From: Stromatinia cepivora
Taxonomy: Eukaryota > Ascomycota > Leotiomycetes > Helotiales > Sclerotiniaceae
Assembly (NCBI GenBank): GCA_014898415.1
Contig: RCTD01000006.1
Location: 1,612,001-1,676,000 of the forward strand
Direction: 5' to 3'
Length of the DNA stretch: 64,000 bases
Shown here piece after piece: positions 23,599 through 35,230 of the stretch. The notes under the pieces were generated by a model. It did not search any database. It was not told the origin of the DNA and was given only the letters and a program-made list of their open reading frames with translations. Positions within the stretch are counted from its first letter, which is position 1, and each line of letters starts with the position of its first letter. The translations under genes and the position numbers were made by a program.

Positions 23599-25628
23599 CA
23601 GAAGAACTTGGTTATACCGGACTGAGATTTTCGATCAATCAAATCCGGTATATCCAAGATTCCGGTATAAAAATAATAAGACATCAAGGCATTAATATTA
23701 TACAGCTCAAAATCATTAACTTTATTTTATATTAAAGTAGTTTAATATAATATTTTATATTCTCTTTTAATCAGATTTAAACTTTACTTTACATTTTCTT
23801 TTGTGTAAACTCTTAATTAGATTTATATCAGGAATACCTTGCTGTTCTTGATATTTAATTAAAATCTAAATAGCTTCAAGAACTTTAAAATCATTAATAG
23901 AAAGCTCAATCTCTTTCTCTACTCTGTCATCTTCTTTGTCTTCTTCAATCACTTCTCTAACTTGAATAATATCATCAATTAGAATATCCAGATTGTCGTT
24001 GTTCTCAATAATATACTTTGAATAAAGTGAAACATATTCTTGTATATCAAGGATACTAGTTATAATGCCCTAATACTTTAACCGTATTAAAATAAGGCGT
24101 AAAAACTCTAAAGCCTTTTCAGAATCTTATTATATCGTCAGTGGTATCGAAGATTGCGATTCCAAATCGATACATTGTGATTTATCCCAGCAATTCGAAA
24201 TAATATTCGTTTTAATATTTTCCCAAACTAATATCCCCCATCTAATCATTTTTAGAATATCAAGCTCTTTAGAATAATTCAAATCATTATCAAAGCATTC
24301 AACTATGAATCTGACAGTTCGTCATTATAAATAAAACTTCCAATTCTGTATAATACCTTGATTGAGAGGTTGAAATTTAGATGTAGAATTTGGGGGCAAT
24401 CATATAATCTTTGTATTGTATAGCTTACCAGCTTCAAAAAGAATAATGATAGCTAATTTGTATACAAAGAAATTATCTATAATAAATAAAGCCTTTTTTT
24501 TCATTTGCTTTATAATCCTATCGAACCATATAAGATATTCAATGAAAATCCCATTATTCATCCAGGACTTCGAATTCGATCGATATTTTACTTTTAAGTT
24601 ATCAAGAGTTATCAATTTTGATTTTCTAAATACTTATAGAATATATACTTTTCCAATAATCTATAAAGAAAGTTTATAAATATCTATAGAATTACTAATA
24701 AGGAATACTGTAAATCAAACTTTTTCCTTTTTTCTACCGGCAAATTCGAATATAGAAAATATACAATCTAGTTTATCTCTCCAAAAAAGCTTTGTTTTAT
24801 TGCAATTATAGATATCATTTATATCATATAAAATTATAATATATTGTATCTCTTTTATTATAGCTTTTGATTTAGAATTTATATCTATAAAAACTTTTTC
24901 ATTGAATCGATATCTTTCTTATATAGAACTATATTTCTTGAAATTATCAATAAAATTAGTTAACCAAATCTTTTTTTTATCGAATAATAAAGGTTTATTT
25001 TTATATTCAGAAAACTTTTTCCAGAATTCTATAGTTTTTAAATATAAAACATCATCTGTAGTAAATTCTGCATCGAAATAATGATTGTATCGAATCTACC
25101 ATTCAAATAGAGCTTCTTCGAAAGCAGAGTATATAGAAAACCGAGTTTTATATTGATTTAATTCGTATTATATAAGTTCTATTTAATCAAATCATTCGAA
25201 TTTCATACTTAAAAGATTACTAATAATCGATTTCTTCAATTCTATACTATATTGAGCTTTATATTATACTATTACATCATTGTACTTTCTTTTCCTATAT
25301 TTAAAATTCTACCATTATACTCTTAAAACTTTTTTTTGTTGATTTGATAAATTGATTCGAGGGCTATAATGACCAACTCTTTTCGACTTTTTCGATAACA
25401 ACAACAATGATAATAATAATATCGTTATATTCGAAGATTTATCTTTATTAATATATAGTATATTAATCAATAATAAAGATTTATACCGGAATTCAATCAA
25501 TTCAATTCGGTATTCCGGTTTTTATCGAAATTCCGGTATTCCCATATAAATTTCGGAAAAAAGAAGAAAAAATTCCGGTATATCCAAGATTCCGGTATAT
25601 TCCAGTCCGGTATAACCAAGTTCTTCTG
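23599..25628. mobile_element. Fot/pogo-type DNA transposon relic (Tc1/mariner superfamily), RIP-degraded
   Basis: The 2,030-bp element is flanked by TA at 23597-23598 and 25629-25630. Its ends, 23599-23624 and 25603-25628, are perfect 26-bp inverted repeats that start cagaagaacttggttata. Subterminal copies of tccggtatatccaag lie at both ends in the same orientation, and more ttccggtat motifs are near the right end; these are probable transposase-binding sites. The interior is strongly AT-rich. A transposase is recognisable only as fragments on the minus strand. The element is non-autonomous now. Confidence 0.88.
24320..24615 (-). pseudogene. Pogo/Fot DDE transposase fragment
   Basis: Minus-strand translation gives SWMNNGIFIEYLIWFD, KKALFIIDNF and, past an in-frame TGA, LPPNSTSKFQPLNQGIIQNW. 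This is the classic DDE_1 transposase block, where IDN carries the second catalytic Asp and the family motif is QPLDQGI. Here the third acidic residue is Asn (AAT for GAT), a G-to-A change on the coding strand. With the nonsense codon it makes the enzyme dead. Surrounding sequence up to 25400 is too AT-mutated to translate. Confidence 0.82.
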
Positions 25629-25630
25629 TA

Positions 25631-26969
25631 CTCGCTATCCGTAAGCGAGCCTATTCTACTGTCCTATTCCACACCTCCCCAAACCCTCTAATAGATACAT
25701 GAAAGTCAAAAATCTAGCCAAAGAAATAATTAATTTCATTCCTGTGAATCTAGAATCTACATATTTACATTTAATTCATTTTCGGGTCATATTCCAATTT
25801 TACGTTGACACCATAATTCCGGTCACCTTTTTCGTTACGCGCGGGGTCAAACGCACGGACATTAGATTTTCTCTATGGGGTTTCTTCTTCAGATTTTGCT
25901 CATTAAAAATCTTTATATTAATGTGCATATTCAAAGGTCAATATACATATTTCTATCTGATGATGAGATGAATTAGATATCAATCCAAAAAGTAATGATC
26001 ATCAGGTCCTCATACTTTTGATCTTTCAAATAGTGTTGACGATCAGCACGGAGCAATCTTGTGAAACTACCTTGCGGCCGTCGACGGCTGCTATGTGAAA
26101 GGCAAATCTTAAAAGTTCCGATAAAGCAATGCATACTTCAAGCCTTTGTTTCCTCTCCTTTCGGACAATCTAGATATCCTTGATGGCTCAAATTCAATCA
26201 TGTCGGCCTCTCCGGCGTTTCATCGATGCAACCGCAGCAGTAAATGCCGCGCCCGGAGCCAATTATTACCAGTTATTACCCCTTTTCCCGTGTTTGTACC
26301 TTTTTCATCTTTTGTTCCTGACTAGCTCTGCTCAGTCTGATTTCCATTCAATATGTACTAAGGGTTTAAGCAGGCCTAAATATGCCATCTTGTGTGGATC
26401 CCCATGTGTATCCTGTTCATTCCCCTTTGGGTCACTTTACCCATGTAACTGTTACCCTACCAACGCACAGTTCCCAACGATGTTCGAAGAACGGTGAATT
26501 TCATTCTAGACAAGTCGATGGACTGAGCGTGCAGATTCCCTTGAACAATGCTAGTTCCTTCAAAAGTACTTTCTTCTAAACGGTGGCCACGGAGGTGAGC
26601 ATTCACTTTTTTGACAGCATGAGCACCCGGCTTCGGCTTTCTCTATAAACTCTCAATAGTTTTATGTCCTCATATGCCGTTTCGCACCGAGCCTACTGTT
26701 ATGATATTTTCCAACTCTGAAAATATTACATGTTCAGGATTCATGATGTTGACCTAGATCGTTCTGTCAGCTACTATAGACATCTAGTGGCATTATGGCT
26801 TACAACTACAAAATTATCATTGAAATCACTCATTTGTGATCATGGAGTTGATAAGTATAAGTAGACCGCCAGTGTTGTCTTAAGCAGCCACCGTATTCTC
26901 TCTTTTTATCTGACTTCCACAGAGGTTAAAACGAGCAAATCGTCCTGATATATACATTCGGTAAATATT
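25631..26969. other. Intergenic, nothing recognised
   Basis: Between the transposon relic and the adhesin pseudogene. Open frames at 25699-25971 and 26180-26497 have no recognisable domain or splice continuation. Confidence 0.4.
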
Positions 26970-27994
26970 AGGCTGTCACAGTCGCACAATTGGCGCGCTT
27001 GCCTAACAGCGTTTGCTCTCACACTGCTTGTCATCACGACCTCTTCTGTGCCTGTTCAGACTTAAAGCTTCTTGAGTGTTGTCTCGGCATACTATGGAGC
27101 AACGATTATCACCGCAAGCACCCAGGTAAGAGCTAAATACCTCCTTACAACTTATCATTCTTAATTCTTCTTGTAGGTCGTCACTTATTCGGCTACCACG
27201 ATGTCGATTAGTGGTACTTTGACCTGTACTAAAGTTAGAATCTACAGCATTGGTCAAGCACAACCGTTGTCTCAAAAGCCACGACTATCCTATGGCAGGT
27301 ACAGGCAGTCATCTACGAGAATTGTCCATTTTCTGTATTTAAGCCTTGCAGTTGCACTACATGTCCACGCATCATCGATAGTGAAACGTGCTATCTTGGC
27401 TATTGTGATGTCAGTGTCGGATCAAGAACTCCTTCAAAGATAATCACCAGCACCTCGGTTGCTAGTTCCACGACTTTTAAACTTGGCATCGGTATTTGGA
27501 GCCAACAGTTACAACCACTAAGGCTCACTGCCGTCAGCTGTAGAGTCACTACTCACATAAATCTCGCTGTGTCCCTTTGCGGCGGCTCCCAGGAACTCAA
27601 TGACTTTTATCTCATCATCGATAACCGTGGTAATCCTTTCGCCCAGATGACTAGTACCTACACCTTCACCACAACATCAGCCGATGATATCTTCTTTCTT
27701 TGGATTGGCGCCAATGCCTACTTTGGCTGGACACGTGCTAATGAGAATCTGGTTACAATATGGACTTATCCACCACAAAAATTCACAATCCATTTGGTTG
27801 AAGGAGAATCTACCTATCCAATGAGATTTTTATGGGCGAAGGGTGACTTACCTGAACTCTGTGCTTTCTCAGTTACCACATCTGATGGAACTACCATTTT
27901 GGACGGTAATACGGTTGCCAGTCCTTACATGGTACAATTCTTCTGTAATGACACTTCAGCACCAGAATATCCTGCTTGGGGGTCTGAAAGATAA
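26970..27994 (+). pseudogene. GLEYA-domain (PA14-like) cell-wall adhesin pseudogene
   Basis: A hydrophobic signal-like stretch (CLTAFALTLLVITTSSVPV) has no ATG in frame and is followed by an in-frame TAA at 27063-27065. The frame continues to ATIITASTQ, then a clean 51-bp intron (27126-27176, GTAAGA...TAG), then VVTYSATTMSISGTL. A frameshift near 27240 leads to a Cys-rich part (CSCTTCP, ETCYLGYCDV) and a good GLEYA domain: TSTYTFTTTSADDIFFLWIG, NAYFGWTRANENL, YPMRFLWAKGD and MVQFFCNDTSAPEYPAWG. GLEYA domains bind glycans in fungal surface adhesins. The lack of a start codon, one stop and one frameshift make it a pseudogene, though only the 3' part (27443-27994) may still be read. Confidence 0.7.
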
Positions 27995-28913
27995 ATGATT
28001 ATGAATTAGGTGCTAGATTTAGGCTATCATAAGATGGGGCGGTAGTTTGAAAACCGATAGCTATTGAAACCTGTTCTAAATTTTGGAAGAATAGAACAGG
28101 GATATATGATGATTAATGTATCTTTGATTATATACTTCCATTGTGAACTTTTAGACTGATTAATATTCCCACGATGTAAACAATGATTTTTTGACGGTTA
28201 CATTTGGTAGTATTACCTCACCTCTTGCTCCTTCCTTGACCAGATGTTGCACTTGCCACTAGGTTTGAGCACAGACCAACATGCCCTCAATTGACATCCT
28301 GTCTCATTTCATCATTGATATATAAACACTGGGCATTGAAACATCAGACTTCAATTGACTTCATCAATTTCATCGATTCATTATGCCCCAAAATTATTCC
28401 TTGTCATTTTCTTCTTATCATTATCTGCATGCTTATATTGGTGCACCGGTCATCAATGATCTCGAGACGTGGCATTATCTTCGATGCTTATGGAACAGTG
28501 GTATTGAACTTTGATGCAAGCTCATGAATTGAGGCAGGAGAGAGGTATACAAGTGTCATGCCGTTTCTTAAAAGCTTACCCCTTCGTCATGATCTATCTG
28601 CTCAGTTGCTCCTTAATGATGGCGATAACCCCAGTCCCTGGCCATCTTATCCACAACAACGCCAAAACCAATTGGAGGCATACTGAATAAAATGGTTGCA
28701 ATTCTAATAGAAGAACTGGTCCGAATACTCACAAGATCATAATAGATGTTTCTCACACTTCATAGCCGCACTATTTTCTCGTCCTGCCACCTGCGAGTTA
28801 TATCGAGGAGCTCCGACGATCTACATCCACCATGGATTTCCGCTTTTCATCCCAACGCTTTAGCAAGCTCTCGATTATGGTCTTTGATTAACGCCCTCAT
28901 CAACATCAAAATA
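27995..28913. other. Intergenic, nothing recognised
   Basis: AT-rich spacer before the tRNA-Val. No supported gene. Confidence 0.4.
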
Positions 28914-29006
28914 GGCCGGATGGTGTAGTTGGTTATCACGTGTCCTTAACAATTAACAGTTGTTAAAATACGGACAAGGTCCTGGGATCGTGCCCCAGTC
29001 TGGTCA
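28914..29006 (+). tRNA. tRNA-Val(AAC), intron-containing, variant T loop
   Basis: Acceptor GGCCGGA pairs with TCTGGTC (two G-T pairs). The A box is TGGTGTAGTTGGTTATCAC. The anticodon stem TGTCC/GGACA carries a loop beginning TTAACA, so the anticodon is AAC, with an intron of about 19 bp. The T stem CTGGG/CCCAG closes a loop ATCGTGC. The usual T54 is A and the nearly invariant A58 is T, so this copy may be weakly transcribed or a pseudogene. Confidence 0.8.
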
Positions 29007-29403
29007 TATCTTTTGCATTTTTGCTGTTTTTGCTTTTTTTTTCCCCTTGTTTGAAGGTTGATAGTCGAGGAAAAAGAGTGATGCATTTTTTATGTTAATT
29101 TTGGAGGATTGCAGCTGATAGTGGGTCACTCGTGGACTATCCAAGGGATATTTTTCGATGTGTGCTTCATTTGAGGATTCTGGGAACATTGTCGCCCTAT
29201 ATACACAGGACGATTTCCAAATCACATTGCAGCCCTATAACTAATAACTAAAGGGATTAGAGCACTACAAATTTAAGGAGTTTAGCAATAAGTTCTTCGT
29301 GTTGAAGTCATCGAAAGCTTTTATGTTCCATCCGGATGACAATGGTCAAAAATGGCTATGAGACAGGATATTCAAGCTCGTCCCACCACAAATTTATAAG
29401 ATT

Positions 29404-29501
29404 TCCCTGCTGGCGCAATGGTAGCGCGCAAGACTTCTAAGTAGTGATTATCTACATTTGAATCGATCTTGAGGCTGTAGGTTCGAGACCTACGTAGGGA
29501 G
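29404..29501 (+). tRNA. tRNA-Arg(TCT), intron-containing
   Basis: Acceptor TCCCTGC pairs with GTAGGGA. The A box is TGGCGCAATGGTAGCGC. The anticodon stem CAAGA/TCTTG has loop CTTCTAA (anticodon TCT), and the T arm is TGTAGGTTCGAGACCTACG. The intron is about 25 bp. Confidence 0.93.
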
Positions 29502-30316
29502 TTGCCCTGAGTATTATTGGTTTGAATCCAATACAGAAATCTGTTTTTGCACATTTGTTACTGTTTTGTTGCTGTTCGCCACAAGCAAGGGCTTAGTTGG
29601 GGCAATATAAGGATGCACTTTTGGGATAGCCACCACCTCTTGCGAGTAAATCTGGGGTCAAGTTTTCACACAAGTAGAAGAAATGTCACATTAAAAGATT
29701 ATCCTATAAACTCGCCATGCAGAAGCCCTGATTATTCCGCGGTAAACGCGCAAAGCTGGGTGAGTAGAAAGTAGCTTTTTAGAAAGAGCAGGACCAGCAC
29801 AGCTTTTCACATTTCGAATATTTACCCAGGCAAAGTCTCGCCCTTCATGCCACCGTCAAGTCTTTGAAACGCTGGTAACTTCAATGTGAACATCTCATCA
29901 TATAATCGCTTGTTTGAAGTCGGATGACTTTAGTAAAATACATGCTGAATATGCATCTGCTGCCAAAATCCCAGATACTTACCGCATGGTTTGGATATTT
30001 CCCTTTTATCCTGGATAGTTAATGAACTTATTCTTTAGAAATCTAAAAGAAGATATTCAAAGTGACTAAATTTACTCAATGCTGGCAAACTTCAGATCAT
30101 GGCAAATATCTTCAAGGGACTTCACTCGATGAAATGATAGCTTTTGGGTGGTTGGGTTTTGTTTAAGTGGAAGAGGGTCCTTGCAAAAAAGTTGTTTCCG
30201 GCGCTAGTCAGAAATTTTTTTTTTCAGTTCCCCACTAAGCAATAGGTTGCATTAAATATATTTTAAAATAAACTAATTCTACACAACAAATAGAGCAAAC
30301 AGCCCTACAACAGCCG
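29502..30316. other. Intergenic between tRNA-Arg and tRNA-Lys
   Basis: No gene recognised. The last 35 bp (30282-30316) are a tRNA-Lys 5' flank shared with the other two tRNA-Lys loci. Confidence 0.45.
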
Positions 30317-30417
30317 GCCCGGCTAGCTCAATCGGTAGAGCGTGTGACTCTTACGATTCTGAATCTATGAGTTCTTCTGATATCACAAGGTTGCGGGTTC
30401 GACCCCCGCGTTGGGCT
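30317..30417 (+). tRNA. tRNA-Lys(CTT), intron-containing
   Basis: The mature body is identical to that of the copies at 23402 and 45315, with anticodon CTT. The intron is about 28 bp and differs in sequence from the other two. Downstream (caattcccttcattga) it matches the 45315 copy. Confidence 0.95.
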
Positions 30418-31700
30418 CAATTCCCTTCATTGACTTATTTTTTGCTTTTTTTTTGTATGTTTTTAAGAGGATACATACATACATACTACATATATATCTC
30501 AGCTTGTGGTTTGGAAGTGTGATCTCCTTTTCGTTATTCTATATGTTTTATGATTTATGTCCGTTGCTCCTTGATTAATCACTTACGTCACTTTTGATAT
30601 ATTACCTACCACTTTGAAGCTAAAAAACTACTTTAGATGGATGAACTAAGTAAGATAGATAGATGCCTTTAGATAAACCAAAGTTAGTTTATTTTACTAC
30701 ACTTGACTTATAACGTCTGAAATGCTCTGGATGATTTATGGATACTGAAATATACAACAAAACTCTTAGTTTCAAACATCAACAATTGTAAACCCTAACA
30801 TGAAGATATCTATCTGATCTCAGATATGCAACAAAATCTACAAATTCTGGAATTTATCACCTTAAATATCCACTTCATGAGATCCCCTCATCTTAGATAT
30901 GCAACAAAACTCAAAATTATGGAACTTGTTGACTTTTCAAAGGACTAGTTTCCTTTTCTGGTTTTGCGTTTTCATTTCAAATTCACTTGAGTATATACTT
31001 TTTTTTTCTATCTCCTTTTCGATTCTGAACTTTCTTTTCTTTACAATCAAAACCAAAACAGGAAACGTTTTGAATTATAGAGGAGAGAGCGCGCATTGAA
31101 GTGGAGGAGCGCGAGAACCAACGCCTTGAGAGACTCCGATGCAAATATAATCGATCATATGATTCCGATTCCTAAATTTCTAAATTGCTTTTCAATAAAT
31201 AATTAATATATTTGGATTTTATAGAAAAGATAAATCCTTCGGTTGAAGCAGTATATAGATGTATTATATAAATATTAGTTAGAATTAATAATTAGCTGCT
31301 TTGGAATTGTATTTATTTAAATATTGCTGAAATATTAAGGACCCTAGGTGATCTTATAGTAAATGATCGGGAGGGAGTAGCTTTTAGATTTGTTTTTAAA
31401 ACAATACCGAGAAAATTATTTTACAGATATAAATCCTTCATTTTTGTAAGTACAAAAATGGTTCGATGCTCTATTCCAGGGCCATTGGAACTCTTTAATC
31501 AAATCAACAATGCCAAAATTGAGAAGACGAGAAGGGACGGAATCTTTACTTGCGAAGCTGGTTATCTCACTTCGGAGACCCACAAGTTTAAGGATGAAAC
31601 CCACAACCTTTTAAAAAGGAGCTTCTCGAAGAGATTGTAGTGTCCTTTGGGCTATATATACATTTAAAACAGCCTCACATACATCGAATACAATAACATA
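30418..31700. other. Intergenic, AT-rich island at ~31150-31380
   Basis: No gene recognised. The AT-rich island may be a RIP-altered relic, but I could not define ends for it. Confidence 0.4.
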
Positions 31701-31799
31701 TCCGGCATGGTGTAGTGGCTAGCATTTCCGCCTCTCATTCGAAGCTTAACAGCTTCAATCAAGTCGCGGGAGACCGGGGTTCAATTCCCCGTACCGGAA
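31701..31799 (+). tRNA. tRNA-Glu(CTC), intron-containing
   Basis: Acceptor TCCGGCA pairs with TACCGGA (one mismatched position at the base). The A box is TGGTGTAGTGGCTAGCA. The anticodon stem TCCGC/GCGGG closes a loop CTCTCA, then an intron of about 27 bp. The T arm CCGGGGTTCAATTCCCCG is intact. The body matches fungal tRNA-Glu. Confidence 0.93.
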
Positions 31800-32072
31800 T
31801 TAACATTTTGCCATTTCAAATGTACGAGGTTTTATTTGATAACTTTTGCTTATTTATAAGCCCTTCCGACGAAACAGCAAAAATGTAGTTTCTTCTAGGT
31901 TCTGATTTCTTTCCAAGTAGAAGGAATTTGCTCCCAATTTTTGTCCACTTACCAAGTTTTCTTAATGGAGAAGTTTTCCAGGCGAGGATTATGGCGCACA
32001 AAAATGCATGTACGCAAGTGGGGGTTAATGCGGCCCTAGCGTATTTCACATGCAAAAAGAGAATTTGAATTA

Positions 32073-32159
32073 GGGCCTAATCCGGGATTGAACCGGAGAC
32101 CTCTTACAACTTAGATTGAACAACCCAAAGCAAGAATTCTACCACTGAACTATCAGGCC
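32073..32159 (-). tRNA. tRNA-Pro(TGG), intron-containing
   Basis: Acceptor GGCCTGA pairs with TTAGGCC. The A box is TAGTTCAGTGGTAGAAT. The anticodon stem CTTGC/GTAAG has a loop opening TTTGGG (anticodon TGG), with an intron of about 15 bp. The T arm is TCCGGTTCAATCCCGGA. Confidence 0.92.
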
Positions 32160-32611
32160 TGTTGATATATTAGGTCGACCGGTAGCGGGTATATATGCCA
32201 GAATTGAGATGAGAGTATCCTGTATGGGGTGGAGGCCTTTTCGTGGGACTATGAAACATACCATACGCTTGGATACATCTGAGATCTCTCAATGTATCTT
32301 TCCCCTAGCAGTTAATCGGAAAGCGTATAACTTTGCTGGATAAATGGTGCCATAGCTTGAAACAAATCTAATTTTCTAATGTAGAGTTCAATCTTCGCAT
32401 TGATTATCCGCTACTTATATCTTTACCGCACGCTTCTGCTATATACATGTCGCCTGGAAGCCCTTGGATATAGGGAGAGAGGACGCATGCAGTGTATGAA
32501 GAAGTTTGAAATCTATGGTAGATGCTAGCGTCTAGATTTGCAGATGATTTTATGGCATTAGACTATTACTTAAAACTGAAAATCGTAGACCCGAGTGGTG
32601 AACGAAAGATT

Positions 32612-32713
32612 CCGCTCATAGTTTAGTGGTATAATTCTTGCTTACGGATCTATCAGTTTACATTAATTGATTCTCCATGTAAGAGGTCCCCGGTTCAATT
32701 CCGGGCAACGCCC
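32612..32713 (+). tRNA. tRNA-like locus, anticodon ACG (Arg), acceptor stem does not pair
   Basis: The A box (TAGTTTAGTGGTATAAT), the anticodon stem CTTGC/GTAAG with loop TTACGG and a long intron (about 30 bp), the AGGTC variable region and the T arm CCCGGTTCAATTCCGGG are all in place. The seven bases upstream of the D arm (CCGCTCA) cannot pair with the seven after the T arm (CAACGCC). The body is very close to the tRNA-Pro 450 bp away. It is best called a tRNA pseudogene or chimera unless the acceptor is repaired. Confidence 0.6.
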
Positions 32714-32946
32714 ATTCCGTTTCCTTTTGCAATATTTATTTGCAGATTTTGGGTAAGATGGAGAAATTAGGTAAAGGGCAAGCGTCGAAACACTCTATAT
32801 ACATAACTAGTTTAACGACATAATTTCTGTAGCGACCATAGCATTAGTGTTTGACGACAATTATGACACTTCAAATCCTCAGACACCATTTTCTAATGTC
32901 TTCAGACTTATCACCAACGAATTTGTGTATCGTGTTAAGTTGTAGA

Positions 32947-34709
32947 TTAGCCCAGCTCGGGATTTAGGTACTGCAACTTCTTCATGTTATTACTTAATTG
33001 TACAAAGATGGTGGTAGATGATATGTATGGACGAATTTTGCTTGAAGGAAGATTAAAAAGGGATAATGAAGAATGAAGAACTTCAGATTTGGATCGACCC
33101 AGTACCTCAATGTAAGACTCCTTTCTTGGTCGTAGAAAGTACAGATATGTGAAAAGCTTTCTAAATAACTTCAAATCCTTCTGGATGGCTGCCAGGAAGT
33201 GGACTAGGATATTCGATCTTGTATAAAGCACAAGATAAGTAAGCTTCACATATTGGACCAGAACTTATTAGATAGGATCGAATTAATTTTGCCAAAGAAG
33301 CAATATGTTTTAGTATAAGCATCTTTTAGAACATTTCCAGACCCAATATCAACATTCAATAGAGCTTCTTACCGAACTGCAATATCTACACCTGAGTTAC
33401 GAGAAAGAAAAGTTCATGTACCATATCTAAAGTACAAAGACAGAGCTATACCCAAGAAGCCAACCTGGAGGTCTTGAAATAGATTACCTGAAATCAAGCA
33501 GCTAGTCTTGGATTTTCTTGTGTTTCGGTCCGATTGAACTTGGATGATGTCCCGGATATCTCTCATGAAAGTTAATATGTTTTCTTCTAGAAACTCATTG
33601 TTTAATAGGTCTGAAACATATTAGTTATTCGTTGAAATCGTGTAAAATGGATCCAACTCACTTAGGAATATCCGCTATCATTTTCAGCAGAGGGCGGGAT
33701 CCCTGTTAGACGGTAATGCTTTGACGAACTATCCCAAGAAGATCATTCAAAAAGACATACAGACTTTTCGGAATATTTATAGCTCATCTGCTTTCATGCG
33801 TTGGTACATAAACCGTGTTTTCAGCAGATGGCTTTGGATCTTCTTTGCAGCTAGACAAATATGAGACACAACATCAATACCGGTTACGCTACGAAGACCC
33901 TGCATATATCTACTTCACGACGGGATTCAAAATAAAATGATCGATACCACAGGTCTATCATGACTGTATCAAGACTGAGCCTTGCGCAAAGGCTTGCAGC
34001 CTCATCAAATAAAACCCATAGCTCTTCTTCGAATTCATCGCTACTATGAATTCGTTCATCACTGAATGATCAATTGGTATGTTTATTGCACATTGGAATT
34101 CTTGGTTCAGTACTAATACTTAATAGTTTGGTATGCCTGAATTGCATAATCCCATAGGGAATAACAGATGTTCTCATTGACCTCAGTTATGATTCTCACC
34201 ATATTGATGACTTTGTCCCTTCGGCGTCCTTACGAGATTTTTAATTAAAGTAGCTGAAGTCTTTGGGCCTCGACAAAAAATGACATTAACTCCGTTGTCT
34301 CTCGCTTGATCCGACGCAATTCTGGATCCTCATCTTCGCTTGTTCATCACGGATGACAGGCTATAGACCGACTAAGCGTTCTAATGATGCATAACAACCA
34401 GACATTAGTCTAAAGACAACGATATAAAGAAGAAAGACTTCATATCCCATTTTTCCATAATCATGACTTCCTCGATTTATCTCCCATCCAATTTTATATC
34501 TAAGTCCTATCTTTTTCGAATGTACTTCCCTTCCTATCTCCCTTTTCCTCCCCCCCCCCTCCCGATTCCATGCAACGTTCAAATGTGCAGCTAACACCAT
34601 TCCCCCTTCTTTTCGTCCGATACTCACATGGACGTAACACGTTCAAAATTCTCACCGTGTTCGTTCCCGCGTCAAAGTCACTAAACCCATCCGCATTTGA
34701 CGAAACCAT
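32947..34709 (-). pseudogene. Remnants of an unrecognised multi-exon gene
   Basis: Several coding-like blocks lie in order on the minus strand. A candidate first exon at 34628-34709 starts MVSSNADGFSDFDAGTNTV and ends at a strong GTGAGT donor. Around 34248-34335 a block contains RRIKRETTELMSFFVEAQRL; after stops comes NMVRIITEVNENICYSLWDY. Around 33900-34050 a block contains EFEEELWVLFDEAASLCARL. An open frame at 32947-33249 contains AAIQKDLKLFRKLFTYLYFL. In-frame stops interrupt them and I could not splice a full product. The blocks are helical and charged. I do not recognise the family. Confidence 0.4.
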
Positions 34710-35082
34710 TGCTATGCAGATAGTTGCAACATTGAACAACATCAAGTGATCCAGTACGACATTTGATTTTCATTCATGTGCTTCTTACTACCTAAGTATC
34801 TTCCAGGCGCTCGGAGTTCCTAGAATCTGAGATTTGTTAGATATAGCCTCTCGATCTCATCACTATGGTCGTCTCGTCGTGCACCAATTCGCTAGAAAAA
34901 CCCTGTTCCCTTTTCCTCAAAAGATAGCAGTGAGAATGCAAATCCAGGATTCCTTCATTGCTCGCGTGGGGTCGAACGAAGTATGGACGTTCTATCTAAC
35001 CTTATTGGCCGAATTTCACTTCCTCAACACCTACAAAAATGAAGCAAAATCCAACACATTATGACAAAAACAAAAGATACAA
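34710..35082. other. Intergenic, nothing recognised
   Basis: One open frame (34834-35064) has no recognisable content. Confidence 0.4.
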
Positions 35083-35113
35083 TCTCCCTCTGGTGGGCTC
35101 GAACCACCAACCT
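35083..35113 (-). pseudogene. tRNA-Asn 3'-half relic
   Basis: The minus strand reads AGGTTGGTGGTTCGAGCCCA and continues with an acceptor strand ending AGAGGGAG. This is the variable region, T arm and 3' acceptor of tRNA-Asn, close to the full gene 120 bp away. No A box or anticodon arm is found upstream on that strand. Confidence 0.75.
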
Positions 35114-35230
35114 TGGTACTAGAGCGACGTTGGAATATCAGTGTTGGAACTGACCTTGATTGAGTGATCCGTGCAGCATTCATGAATGAGTGATAAAAGT
35201 TAGTATTGCCTACCATAATTCAAAACGAGT

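Noticed and set aside
31150..31380. AT-rich island as another transposon
   Set aside because: I could not find matching inverted ends or a target duplication.
34361..34627. 88-aa minus-strand frame rich in Gly and Arg
   Set aside because: It runs through the probable intron that follows the candidate first exon and consists of purine-run low complexity.
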